DNA from: Jacaranda mimosifolia
Taxonomy: Eukaryota > Streptophyta > Magnoliopsida > Lamiales > Bignoniaceae
DNA: 64,000 bases
NCBI GenBank assembly: GCA_018894105.1
Contig: CM032119.1
Span: 14,215,246 to 14,279,245 of the forward strand
Direction: 5' to 3'
The notes below the pieces were generated by a model. It saw only the letters and a list, made by a program, of their open reading frames with translations. It did no database searches and was not told the DNA's origin. Below are positions 42,960-54,850 of the stretch, piece after piece. The stretch's first letter is position 1. The number at the start of each line of letters is the position of its first letter. The position numbers and the translations under genes were made by a program.

Positions 42960-44590
42960 AGGAAAAAAAAAAGAAAAAGAAACTCCCATTATAATGTCGT
43001 TGGCCAAATCCATAACTCCTCACCCACCCCCAAAACTCACTACCCAAAATATTTCCTCAAGTGGAACAATAGAGAGAGAGATTGTTTCATCTTATGGAAA
43101 AAACACCCTTCCCCGTCATTAACCCTAGTGGCGGAAGGTACTAATCTGGCTTCTTTACTGTTAATCCTTTGTCTCCAATGAGTCTATTTAATGCCTAAGG
43201 TTAAGGGGATGCAAAAACTCATTTTGCGCTCCCGTGTATCCCAGGCTTGAACGTAACAGTATAATACACTAGATATGTGCCTAATCTCATATTATTTTAG
43301 GAATCTTGATCATGTTGTTCATGTTTGTTCATGAATCGTCTGGCTCTAGATAATGCTTGGGCTATGGCTTTCTGTTAGTTGGAATTTCTTGTTGTTAGTT
43401 CATGCTACTAATGAAAAATAGACATTGCTGAGGTTGTTTTGTAGGTGGTTTATGGGTTTTTGCTCGTTCCTTGATGGTGGAATTAACTTTTAACGTCTCC
43501 ACATTTTGGTGTTAGCCATACTTTGAAATAAAAATTGCAGTTTAGTGTATGTTATTACTCACACTATGGTATTACCAAAGTTAATGCTTTTCTTCGTATA
43601 TGGAAATTCTTTGTATGAGGAACAAATAAACTGCTTTTGTGGTGTTTATTGTCTTAAAATATGAAAATAATGTAGTGTTCTTGTGGGTGTTATTAACAGT
43701 ATAGCAGATTTGATTGTGTGGTGCATAAGCAATGGATTGGAACATATATATATGTCGTAAATAAGGTTAGATATATGTTGCCTTCTTAGTACTATGCATG
43801 TTGGCCTTTTGTGTTGATAAAGTTTTACCTATATCTGGATGGTTGTATGGATTTAAGTATAATTAATCAAGTTACGGACTTCTTTTTATAGTTTTATAAA
43901 CCTTATCATGTTATGGTATGCACAATATGAAAAGTATGTTGACTAATTAAAATATGAAAAAAGTAATATGTGTGTATATTGGTTCTATACTTGTCATTTC
44001 TGTTATATTTAATGGTCGGATTACTGACTGATCTGTACTTGTTTACCTCTTTGCTGAGTATGATAGATTGCATACTTGTTCATATAATGTATATATTAGG
44101 TTCAGTGTTTGGTTAGGTAGTAAGGCTGAATACTTTGTGTTCAAGGGGGACATTACCCTTTTGTGTTTAGGATGTGGTTATATAACAAAATAATTATGCT
44201 ATATTTACAGTACAATTTCAAGATAATGTATGTATACTTCAATTTAGATGAGGACATTACCCTTTTATGTTTAAGATGTGGTAATATAACTAAATAATTA
44301 TCCTATACGTACAGTATAGTTTCAAGATAACTTGTGATGAATTGCCATAGTTAAGGGAAGATGCTAAAAATGATTCTCAAATATTTGTACCTTGAAAATC
44401 ATAACTTTGTTATGCACTCTTACGCTCATATTGTGTACCTATAATTATTTGATCAATCTGTAGTTGAGAAATAAATAATTTACCCAATTTTCTGTCATTT
44501 TCCATATGAATAGATGAATGAAGTTCAAAAAGGTTTCGCAATAGAGCGAACAATGCCAAATGGGACTTCCCCATGTTGTCTATCTTGATT
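42960..44590. other. Harbinger 5' region upstream of ORF1, no gene resolved
   Basis: Holds pyrimidine/purine tracts at 42,961-43,110 that could be 5' leader, then AT-rich, intron-like sequence. AGATGTGG and GACATTACCCTTTT(G/A)TGTTTA occur twice (about 44,148 and 44,252), a local duplication of about 105 bp. I found no additional domain. Confidence 0.4.
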
Positions 44591-44599
44591 GAGATGATA

Positions 44600-45504
44600 T
44601 ATATTAGTTTATCAAGGGATAACTAATGTCAACTACCTTCATATTCACAATTTGGTTAGGGATTCAAAGAGCATTGCATGGTCATACCGGTCTACTATGA
44701 TGTTGAACAACTTAGGAGTAAACTATGTAAGGTACACATTCTTTGGAGAAAATTTCATGATCTAAGAACAACTCGTACTGGTTTGGGTGGGATAGCATCA
44801 TAGTATTGTCAAAGCATCAAATGTGCATTGTGCAGAATGACTATTGGAAATTTAAAATTTTTTCCTATGCTCATAATGTGTACTTGTAATATTCCACTTT
44901 AAAGCCCATTTTAATAGCACAAGTTCACTGTGTCATGTTCTCCTTTTGATAGGACAATCTAAACGAGGGATGTCTTCAGAAGCAGGGGCTTCCATACTAT
45001 CACTTGTGCACAAAAATATTTTTTAACTTAGTGTCTATTGGGAGCGGTGCACGATTTTCCTCACTACAACCAATTGATAGCAATGAGGACCTAGATCCTA
45101 ATATGTTGAATCTAGCAATAGAAGACACAAGCCCGACAGTGTTTTCCAACCAGCCATTCAAAGATAAAAGCAATGAAATCCCTATTAATTTACCCCAACC
45201 ACCTATGTATCCAATCGGTCCTAGCAACAAGTCTAATAAATCTAAGAGTAACCATTCCTCAAGAGTTGATGATGCTATAGATGCATGGACATATGTGTCA
45301 ATATCCAAATCTAGTAAGATAAAGAAACGCTCAAATACAAGTGTGGAAGCCTGTATGGCATCATTGATAAATATGGATGGCTTATCCTGTTGTCTTTTCT
45401 TCAAAGCTCAAGATTCTCTCTTGAACAAGATGCGCTGTAGGATGTTCTTCTTAATGAGTAATGAGGAAAGAATTGAATGGGCGGAGTTATTGGATGATGC
45501 ATGA
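44600..45504 (+). pseudogene. Harbinger ORF1: Myb/SANT-like DNA-binding protein remnant
   Basis: At 44,700-44,870 the plus strand reads LRSKLCKVHILWRKFHDL, then TRTGLGG, matching the Myb/SANT-like pattern (LKxKYxxLKKxWxxWKxLLxxTGFGWD), but with stops. A likely acceptor (TTTTGATAG) precedes 44,954. The long open stretch 45,004-45,504 (166 codons) is the C-terminal part: a Ser/Asn/Lys-rich linker, then VEACMASLINMDGLSCCLFF and FFLMSNEERIEWAELL, corresponding to the conserved tail (xxxCMxxLxxMxxL ... MFxxMSxERRxxWLxxL) of these plant proteins. In active elements the partner protein takes the transposase to the nucleus and TIRs. Orientation and position upstream of the transposase support the call. 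Confidence 0.6.
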
Positions 45505-46639
45505 GGGAAGGTTACTCAACTGATGATTGACTATACTAAAACATGTTAAACTGATGCTTGATGCTTATTTTCGGTGATTTCTTTTTTCGTTTTTAATTTG
45601 AAGTGTTAAACTTGAACTTTTAATATTATTGTAATATTATGTACTATCATTTTCGCATGTATTTGACATATGATTAGTAATATTATTAATGCTAATGTGT
45701 TTGCAGTGCTGCCGTAATTGCCAAAATATTCACCTCTTAACATCTTTTTAATGTGCTTGAATGACATATGTTTGGAGGTTTCAAATATAGAATTGCAAAA
45801 GTTCATGTCAATGTTGCATACAAGAATATTATGCCTTTAGGACATCACATGAAACTATGGGAAAAAATTATCATAAAATAAGTGTAAATGAAAAAAGTGT
45901 CATAGAATGTTCTAGAATAAAAAAAATTGCCTCAACCACACTACTTGAAGGCTAACCATTATGTCAAACTATATGCATAATAAAGGTTATGGCATAATGC
46001 CAATAATTCTTAACATACTTTAGATAATTGCACTGTACCCCCAAATTCCTTTATTTTCCAAATGGAAAAACAGGCTTTGATATAATTTCATGGTCCAAAA
46101 TCAATATAACACAATCCTCTAGAATGTCAGCTAAAAAATTTATGTATATATAAATTTAGCAAATACTACACATTGAAGAGTACAACCCCATTTTCAAAAA
46201 TGTAAATGGCATACTTGATAGGCCTCCAAATCTTGATTTGTCCTTATTTGTCCTTATTCTACGTAATGATTAGTAAAAGTGAGTTAAATTATGCACTAAT
46301 TTATTCCCATTTGATTCTAATCATATGTTGATATCCTTATTAAATAGGTCCTTTCATACAACAGTAATACTCTTTTTGTGCACAACCAAAAATGGACTGT
46401 GCTTCTTCATCCCAAGGTACAATGACAATCCTCACCAAATTAATAAAGATGGCACTAGCAGTTCCCTCACCACCAAAACTACTTTAGGTGAATCATCTTC
46501 AAGTGACAATTCCAAAAATAAAAGTAACAGCCCTAGAAACTCTAGTGATAGGATGGCATTTATCTTTCCGCCACTGGTCCTATATCCATCATACTTTAAG
46601 AATAAAATTTCAATGTATACTTCATGATTAAAAGTGGCA
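45505..46639. other. Spacer between Harbinger ORF1 and ORF2
   Basis: AT-rich. A 100-codon Ser/Asn/Lys-rich open frame at 46,325-46,627 (GESSSSDNSKNKSNSPRNSS) shows no domain. It could be the low-complexity N-terminus of the transposase or chance. Confidence 0.4.
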
Positions 46640-47790
46640 TATTTGGTAGGAGAGTTGTTAGATGGTCATCCCAATAGTATTAAGAGAGCATCAAGAATGA
46701 ATAAGGAGTCCTTTAATGCTCTATGTAACATGATTTCAAGCAAGGGTTTACTTAAAGAGATAGATCAACTAGAGCGGGATTGAAGAAGGATGTAGTCAGA
46801 TTCTTGTAAATGGTTGGACAATGTCACTACTAGTATGATAACTGTGAGAGTTCTAACATTTGAGTGAAACCATTCACAGACATGTTTGCCGAGTTGCTAA
46901 AGCTCTAAACTATTTAGCTCCTGAAATCATTACCCCGCCTGACTTCAATAATATCCCCGCCTAACTTTAATAATGTTGACCCTTGCATACTCTACAATCG
47001 CGCATTCTATCTGTATTTTAAGGTAATCATAGAAGTGTTGGCAAACCCTTTGTGAGCTAATATTTTGTCCCATTTTTAGCTTTTACTTAAGAATGTTGCA
47101 TGTAGGATTGTGTTGCTGTGGTGGAAAGCACTTATATGTCCACCTCAACACCATCATTTCTCCAAAATACATACCATTATTGCAAATCCATGACCGTGCA
47201 AACATATGCAACATGGACTTAATATTTATTCATGTGTATGCGGGTTGGGAAAGGTGCTAATGACTCATGTGTTCTGGCCTATGCTCTTAGGACTGACTCA
47301 AAATTTCCACGGCTATCTCAAGGTTAGTCGTGTTAACTTCATTGAACTACGTAATGTCATAGATTATTATGGAATTTACGTATATTTTGCTAATCTATGT
47401 AGGGAAGCATTATATTGTTAACTCCAAAATTTGCAACTTCCATAGGTTTTTGTCTCCATATAAATGCATCATTAACATATTAATTAGTTTAGGGGTAGGA
47501 CCGACAACCATAGGGCCCTACTGAGCTATTCAATGAAAGGCATGCCAAATTGCATAATATCATAAAACGTGCATTTGGTATTCCTATTGTTGGCTGGCTG
47601 GGTGCCACGTTACAAGTTATACCGACAAGTACAAATAGTCATTGCTTGTTGTGTCATCCATAATTTCATACAAAAATGCTTTCAAGACGACTCTTTTTCT
47701 AGGAGCAAAATTGATATAACGATGCAAACTCCGACTAGAACAATAAACACCACCAACCTAAGCAGAATGATATTGATTTGATATTGGGTT
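46640..47790 (+). pseudogene. PIF/Harbinger DDE transposase pseudogene
   Basis: Family order is preserved on the plus strand. N-terminal region NKESFNALCNMISSKGLLKE (about 46,695-46,755; canonical F-x-x-L-C-x-x-L) is followed by degraded helix-turn-helix text. DDE core: DCVAVVESTYM at 47,106-47,138 (canonical DCIGAIDGTHI, so the catalytic Asp is Glu, codon 47,124), then NDSCVLAYAL with the second Asp kept (47,262), then LFNERHAKLHNIIKRAFG (to 47,576), where canonical NVIERTFG makes the catalytic Glu a Lys (47,565). It ends VIACCVIHNFIQK (47,640-47,680), the conserved CxxHNF block. Several stops and frameshifts. The enzyme would cut and rejoin at TTA/TAA sites; this copy cannot. Confidence 0.8.
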
Positions 47791-48116
47791 TTCATAACAA
47801 TCTAGCAAATGTTATGCGGGCAATTAATCTTTAGTAGACTTTGTACGACCAAATTAATGACATGTGGAGTGTCATATCTTGATAACACTATCTGATGCAT
47901 GTACTACGTTATGTACTAATTATGTCTCGCATTAAGGAAAACATGAACATTTTGACTTTTCCATATGGATCCCCAAAGAACATAGTATAGGATGTATTTG
48001 CATGCACATGCAACTAATGCATTGTTGATGTTTTATGTGAAATATGTATCGCTGTTTTTGGTCACGTGTTTTTATTCTTATATTAACTATATATCAATGC
48101 ACCCATATAGTTTAAT

Positions 48117-48473
48117 ATGCATCCTCTATTAACCAGAATGACAATCAATGACACACTAATGCACCCTTATAGAGTAAGGTCAATGCTTTATCGCATGGCA
48201 CAAACTGAAAGTAATTACGAGCACTACTTCTATCGATGCCCTTTGGGGTCTAATCATCGAGGTACATTCATGTTGGTTTCGAGTTCTACTATCTCTCGTG
48301 TAGTATATACAAACACCTTACAAGGGAAAATCGATTCCTCACTAAATTATATAGGCGAATCATCCCACATGACATCACCTACACCTATCACCGATATGGA
48401 CTGTGTGCCACCCAATCTTGTTAGGGTACTATCTAAAACATCAGCCGCATTGATAGACATATCAATCCACTAG
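48117..48473 (+). CDS. Unrecognised 118-codon open frame downstream of the Harbinger transposase
   Basis: An uninterrupted frame from ATG at 48,117 to TAG, 0.3 kb after the transposase remnant and on the same strand. The stretch RMAQTESNYEHYFYRCPLGS faintly resembles a GRF zinc finger (xxSxxNPGRxFYxCP), but further cysteines are lacking. The rest is Ser/Thr-rich with no domain. It may be a relic of an extra ORF or a captured fragment. Chance is possible because the surrounding DNA is AT-rich. No membrane segment or signal peptide visible. Confidence 0.25.
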   Translation: MHPLLTRMTINDTLMHPYRVRSMLYRMAQTESNYEHYFYRCPLGSNHRGTFMLVSSSTISRVVYTNTLQGKIDSSLNYIGESSHMTSPTPITDMDCVPPNLVRVLSKTSAALIDISIH

Positions 48474-48479
48474 CCAACT

Positions 48480-49556
48480 CAAGCTATTATTTTTTTGCTG
48501 CTTAGGAATGTGTTTCCTATCCGTGTACTTGGTCATGTCTTTGTTGTCATACTAGTTAAACTAATAATGTTTTAATATGTATCGCCACTATAACTTATGA
48601 ATGTCGGTTTTAGTATGTCTACAACCTTGTAGGATATTGTTTTGGTTATGTTTGCTGAAATGATTAAAAGTTGTAGTACTAGGATGTATAAACCTATCTT
48701 GTTTGTCACTTTGGGACAGATTTTTGATGTATTTTGCCTTAATATCATGCTTATCATCTAACAGTTGCATTACTCAAATTATTAGTTCTATGTAAGTATA
48801 ATATGTTGCTATTGTTAGGGCATTATTATTTACTCAATTTTAATTATCTAATATCCGTAGTCATATTTGGTTATCCAAGCACACAAAGTCATACTTTCCT
48901 GAGATTGGTCAGTAGGGACCACAGGAGGATGAAAAATTCCTCCAATACCAGCTAGTTGAGGCACGCTTACTCTCACTTCTAACAAATAGTAGAGTTATTG
49001 AGTCTATACTAGATGCAATTCATGGACATATGACACACTTATTTAGGTTTTGCCAAATTTGACTTGATTACTAAATTTTTTCTATAATCATCAAGGCACC
49101 AAGGTTTCAATACTCACTTCAGGAATGCAATGTATTTGCTCCTTATTCTATCCACTATAACCTTTGAAGTATAAGATAAGCTCAATTATCATAGGACTTA
49201 TGTTTAGATATGTTACTGTGGTTCATTTATTTGCACTTATGTAATTGTCATCCGATGTTGTATATAACCAACATGAACTAAACTATTTATTTGTTGCATC
49301 CTTTATTCTTGTCAACTATTGAAAGCCAGAGGACTAATTTATGGAGTGCCCTCCAAATTGGCGACCAATGAATGCTATTTTTTGGCCCTGAATAATATCA
49401 AATGGCGGATCTATTGCAAAGTGTTGAGTCATCGAAGGACGAAGTGGAAATTAATAGCCCCTTTAACCCCATCATTATTTCGAATAGCCGGGACAAAATA
49501 AAGCATACAAGCTCTCCCTCCACTATATCCCCGGATTGGAACTTAAAGCCATGCAA
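48480..49556. other. Harbinger 3' part, left of the copia-3 insertion, no gene resolved
   Basis: AT-rich with short open frames. A 49,402-49,556 plus-strand frame (MADLLQSVESSKDEVEI ...) runs into the copia-3 LTR and, on the far side (61,940 on), would meet a stop within a few codons. No domain recognised. Ends at target sequence ...CCATGCAA. Confidence 0.4.
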
Positions 49557-51703
49557 TGAAGAAAGTAATATTGCAAGGATCTAAAATAATTTCGAAATTA
49601 AGGCAAAATTAACTTGTAATATCACAATGTAAGGATCTTATTTATGCCTAAATTATGGACTTAGACTAAGAGAAAGTATCTTGAAATAAAAACTTGAATC
49701 AAGGAGATCTTCCATTAGAACCTTTTCTATAAAGTATCTACCACTCCTTTCTATTGGATCCTCTTCTCCACACTTTAGAGCACTATGGACAACAAATTTT
49801 GCCCAAGGAAATGCCTCCTAATGTGAGGCAAAACAATAGAAAAATCATGCTTAATTACACCAAAGCTGCCAGTGATTAAGCCTCCAAAAACTCCTCTTCA
49901 ATCTATTGAAAACTTTTCTCCAAGTGCAAGACCTAGTTCATCAACAATTGTAGTGCCTCTAGAATTGATCCACACACCTAGAACACTCTAGTTCCTCACT
50001 CAATTTCTAGAATGAGGAAGAACCAGTAAGAAGGGAGATGGTGGGAGCAAGTTGGAAGAGAAATGGTGGTTGGAAAAAATCTAGGAGAAGAGGTTTTTCT
50101 CCACACATGAGGTAACCTCTTTTAGGAGGGAAAATGCAAACATTGGCCTGCCATGTGTGAGGTTAATGGTGCATTTATAGTGACTTGGATGCTCCCAGAA
50201 CCATCCTCACAGTTTGCCAACTAGCATGCCCACTTGCATGCTTAGTTGGATTTTGTTGTCCAAACTTAAAATACCAATTCAATATTTAAAAATGGAGTTT
50301 TCTAATTTAATTTTTTTCTCCAAAATTTGGTTATCTCTTTAATTAAATAAATTCCTTAATTTAATTAAGTCAACCTAACTCTTTTAGTTAATTAAATCAA
50401 CTTAATTCTTTAAGTTGACCTTGACTAATTAAATTGCCACATGGCACCAACTAAATTAATTCTTTAATTTAATTGGTCTAATTTAACTCTTTAAATTAAT
50501 TTGATTAATTTAACGATTAAATTAATTAAGTCATTGTGACCAACTCTTAATTAGTGAACTTGGGCTGTGTTCCAGATTTGACAAACTTAATAACTCCTTA
50601 GATAATTTCTCCATTTTTTAATTAGAGTGCTCCAGGCTTTTGTGTGTGGCCCTTTATGTTCACTAATTAATTAGAAATGGGCTCACAACTCATTGTGATT
50701 TATTAAATATCAAGAATATTTTGATTAGTCAAAACTCTTTTAAACTAATGACTCTTTCAATTAATCTCTATTAATTGAAGAGTTCCTCATTTCCATAGTC
50801 GATATCTAGCACAAGCCTATGGAGCCAAACTAATTAGATCAATTAATTTTGGGTGAACCATTACCGCTTACGATTGCCATGCCAATCCAGTCCTCCCATT
50901 TTCTATCTGCTAAAAGAGGCCTAGCGTAAGATATTTACTGGTTCCCAAATAGCATCAATATCTATGTATCTATTCTTAATGTTCGATTATCATTTATGAC
51001 CTCAACTTTGAAAAAACTCTTTTTCCAAATTTTCATACTACCTTGCGCAAGGATTTCTTAGAATTGATCATCATATAATATATAGGAGATCAACTCGCTA
51101 TTCATAGATGGGCGAAACGAATCCCATCTTGGAACTCACCAACTTCCATAACTAAGTAGCGTGTGCCCAACCTAAGCCTCGGACAAACCGTTACAGGGTT
51201 AAAGAAAAATCAAAGCACAAGGACCTAGATACAAGATTATTGTGGAACCTCAAGTGAAAGGACTAATTATATGCACTATAGTAAACTAGAGAATTTCTCA
51301 ATATCAATGTGTCACTTAGGCAACCTTGTGGATTCTCTAAGCGAGTCCTCAGTAGACTTGTTCTTCAACAAGCACCTACTAATATGCATCTATGTCTAAT
51401 ATAGATTGCCCATGAAATGAGGTAATATCCAACTCTTTATATTATGTATCATTAGTGCAAGTTTATCTGAATCTTGAATATTTATAGTCATAATCATAGA
51501 GACTTGTTTCATGATCACCATTATATGTATAATCAAGTCCCATAGTATTGTATAATTTTAGGGCTTCAACCAATGCATGTGAAGAAAATCTTAAACACGT
51601 AAGATGAAGATGGCCATTTTATCAAATATCACCTCAATCTACACTGTTACATGGAATAGTTCTACATGCCAATCTAATTGGCTTGCGAGGCACTATTCCA
51701 ACA
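49557..51703 (-). repeat. Copia-3 3' LTR (LTR A)
   Basis: Plus-strand ends TGAAGAAAGTAATATTGC ... CACTATTCCAACA. The TATA box on the element strand, CACTATAAATGCACC, has its complement TTTATA at 50,174-50,179. Next to it, GTCTCCTACTTGCCC (51,704-51,718) gives the polypurine tract GGGCAAGTAGGAGAC on the element strand. Confidence 0.9.
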
Positions 51704-51718
51704 GTCTCCTACTTGCCC

Positions 51719-52330
51719 ATAAGGCAATTCCCCATTGCCTTTAAACCTATCTTCTCAAGTTATCTTTCAAAGACTTTTTGCGTTAGAGGTTTAGTCAATG
51801 GATCTGCTATATACTCTTTCGACTTCTGAGGCAACCCTCTCAACTCGAATGTCACATCTATCAGTGATCTCTTAGGTTAAATGATAACATCCCAAAATGT
51901 GTTTGGATCACTGATTAGATCTTGGCTCCTTTGCTTGTGCAATGGCTCTATTGTTTTCACTATAGACAACCACTGGCTCTATGATACCAGGCACTACATC
52001 CAACTCTTGGATGAAGTTTGTCATCTAAACACCTTCCTTTGCAGTTTTTGATGCTGCAATATATTCCACCTCAGTGGTGGAGTCAATCGTAGTATTTTGT
52101 TTGGAACTCTTTCAACTCACCACATTGCCATTGAGGCAAAATATAAATTCATAAGTAGATTTGAGATGATCTTTATTAGATTGAAAACTAGAATTCAAAG
52201 ATCATTCGAGTTTCAATTCTCTATTACCGTATACAAAAAATAAATCTTTAGTTCTTCTTAAGTACTTAAGAATTATTTTTACGGCTTTCCAGTGGCTCTT
52301 ACTAGGATTAGATTGGTAGCAACTCATAAC
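51719..52330 (-). pseudogene. Copia-3 RNase H remnant
   Basis: Minus strand: text near 52,100-51,930 matches the copia RNase H end (STTEVEYIAASK ... EGVWMTNFIQELDVVPGI, then VVVYSENNRAIAQAKEPRS). In the canonical form VYCDNNGAIAQAKEPRSH the first catalytic-type residue of this block is Asp; here SENNRA has Glu. Stops follow toward the polypurine tract. Confidence 0.7.
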
Positions 52331-53430
52331 GGTTAGAGTGTGAGCTACATCCCATCTCGTACATTAAACGATATACATGATCCTTCCAATAGCATATGCA
52401 AAAGGTATGTGGTATATTAGTTTTCTTTTCTCCTAGGTCTTAAGGGCCATAGACTTATAGAGATAAATGAAATGTCCTATTGGGAGATATCCTCTCTTGG
52501 ATTCCTCTATACTAAACATTTTCAGTATCTTATCAAAGTACATTGATTGGAAGAGCTCCAACATCTTCTTTGATCTATTTCTATTAATCTGTATTCTTAA
52601 TACAAAGGATGCTTCTCTCAAATCCTTCATGGAGAATTATGAAGATAACCATGCTTTAGTACACTCTAATGTCTCTTTTTCATTACCAATGAGAAGGATG
52701 TCATCGACATAAAGCACAATAAACTGCATCGAACTCCCACTAGCTTTTTTGTACACATACAATTCGTACATATTTTTTTATGAAGCCAAATGATTTGACC
52801 GTCTCATCAAAATGTATGTTCCAAGTTCAGAATGCTTGATTTAGTCTATAAATGGATCTTTGCAATTTGCAAACTTTTTGCTCCCACACTTTGGATGTAA
52901 AGCCTTTTGGTTGCTCCATGTAAATTTTCTTATCATTGTTACCATTGAGAAATGTGGTCTGTACATCCATTTGCCAAATCTCATAGTCGTGGTAAGTGAC
53001 TATGGCAAGCATAATCCTTATGAACTTAGGCATAGCAATCGGTAAAAAGTTTTCCTCCAAGTTAATACCGGGTCTTTAAGTATAATCTTTTGACACTAGT
53101 CTAGCCTTAAAGGTAGCAACATCTCCATCAACTCCAAGCTTACGCTTATAGATCCATTTACAACTAACGAGTACTATACCCCCTAGTGAATCTAACAAAG
53201 TCCATACTTTGTTGGAGTACATGAAGTTCATTTTAGATTTCATGGCCTTAAACTAATAACCCAAACCTATGTCCGGCATAGCTTCCTCATAGGTCCTTGA
53301 ATCATTATCTTTTTGGCCCATCTCATAAAAGAATTTGAACCTGTCAAGTTGCTTCTTTATTTGGTTCGACCTTCTAAGAAGTTATGTGCTAGGCTCAGGA
53401 TGCTCTTTTGTTTCTATCGCTTGTGGGATA
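52331..53430 (-). pseudogene. Copia-3 reverse transcriptase (RVT_2)
   Basis: Minus strand 53,060-52,827 is open for 77 codons: EENFLPIAMPKFIRIMLAI, then YEIWQMDVQTTFLNGN (motif A Asp kept; canonical QMDVKTAFLNG), then IYMEQPKGFTSK and LQRSIYRLNQA (canonical LKKSIYGLKQA). The YVDD box LYVDDILLIGNE is intact at about 52,715-52,680. 52,630-52,433 carries LREASFVLRIQINRNRSK, canonical LGEASYVLGIQIxRDRS. Isolated stops and frameshifts separate these blocks. RT copies element RNA in cytoplasmic particles. Confidence 0.85.
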
Positions 53431-54420
53431 GCATGATTATCTTAAACTTCATCAAATTCAACAACAACACTATTTTTATCTAATAGAAACTCATTTTCTA
53501 AAAGAATGGCATTCATTAAAACAAACACCTTTTATTTTGAGGGATCATAAAGTAATATCCTAAAGACTCTTTTAGGTATCCCACAAACTTACACAAGGTG
53601 GATCTCGTATCCAACTTGCCTCCCACTAGTCTCTTGACACAGGTGGGAGACCCCCAAACTCTTGAATGAAAGTAAGAGGGTGCTTTGCCAAACCACATCT
53701 CATAAGGTGTCTTTGGCATCGACTTTGAGGGTACAACATTTAGTAGCCTTACCGTCGTGTAAAGGACATATCCCCAAAAGGAGATAGAGACATTGATGAA
53801 GCTCATCATGGACTGTACTATGTCTAATAATGTACAATTTCTCCTCTCGGCTACTCCATTATGTTGAGGTGTACTAGGTGGAGTCCATTATGAGAAAATC
53901 CCATTCTCTTTTTGATAATCCAAGAACTCCGTACTTTAGTATTCACCTCCTCAATCTAATCGAAGAACCTTGATACTAAATCCTAATTGCTTTCTACTTC
54001 ATTCCTACACTCTTTGAACATTTCAAAGGCTTTGGACTTGTATTTCATAAGATACACATGTTTGAATGGAGTGAAATAATTGGTGAAGGTAATGAAGTAA
54101 AAATAGTCTCATCTTGTACTAACTCTTAGTGGACCACAAACCTCTGTATGGATCAAAAGAATTAGTGGATCTCTCCATTTGTCCTAGAAAATGAGCATTG
54201 GTTATTTTTTCTTTTAAGCAAGACTCACAAGTGGGTAAGTCCTTTAATCCACTAAGGTTTTGTGATTTGAAGGCTACTAACTTGTTCATCCTATTCTTGA
54301 AAATATGTCCAACTTGTATGCATTTTCTTGGCTATCTAATTTTCTTTTGTTGCTTTATTGAATGTGCATAAGTGATGGTTGAGAATCTAGAATGTATAAT
54401 TCAGTACTTAATGTACCAAT
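53431..54420 (-). pseudogene. Copia-3 integrase with GAG-pre-integrase domain
   Basis: Minus strand from 54,300: GHIFKNRMNKLVAF then DLPTCESCLKEKI (about 54,240-54,190), the zinc-binding pre-integrase domain (C-x2-C). Core: HTEVCGP (canonical HTDVCGP, Asp to Glu), then FTNYFTPF (canonical FTDDFSRY), then LRLD-stop-GGEY near 53,965-53,940 (canonical LRSDRGGEY), where TGA at 53,951-53,953 stands for CGA. PQHNGVAERRN keeps the third catalytic residue (Glu) near 53,860. Then 53,809-53,516 is open for 97 codons with TPYEMWFGKAPSYFHSRVWG, the conserved C-terminal GKxP region. Non-functional. Confidence 0.85.
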
Positions 54421-54850
54421 TGCAACTAAAGAACCATTCTCTATTGCTTTCAATTTCCCATATTTGATAGAAAAACCATATCCTTCATTATCTAAAATGG
54501 GAATTAAAATGGTGTTCTTAACAATATTGGGTGCATAGTAGCAAGGATCGAGTACAATTATAAAATTCCCTTAGTCTAACTTCATTACTCCTTCAACTTT
54601 GGCCGCAACCTTCACACCATTGCTGAGGAGAAGGATAAAATCTCCATCACTTAGACTCATTCTTCTTTCCATCCCCTATAATGAATTGCAAAGAAGAGAA
54701 CCACATGTGGTATCAAATACCCATGAGGAAGAATTGTTAGTTAAGTGCAATTTAATAAAGAACATACCCTTCTCAAGGGTTGCAAGGTACTCCTTGCAAT
54801 TTCACTTCCAATGGCCCGTTTCTCCACAATAGAAATAAATAGCATCCTTT
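54421..54850 (-). pseudogene. Copia-3 zinc knuckle and protease
   Basis: FYCGETGHWK-stop-NCKEYLA (about 54,845-54,785) is a nearly intact CCHC knuckle (C-x2-C-x4-H-x4-C) with one stop in place of the usual basic residue. The protease active site reads WVFDTTCGS near 54,725-54,695, again D-T-T rather than D-T-G, as in copia-1. It is followed by GVKVAAKVEGV and GNFIIVLDPCYYAPN, matching copia-1 GTKVVAKIEGI and NSYIVLDPCFYV. Confidence 0.75.

Noticed and set aside
45000..45404. Minus-strand 134-codon open frame
   Set aside because: Antisense shadow of the Myb/SANT-like ORF1, whose plus-strand translation matches the family.
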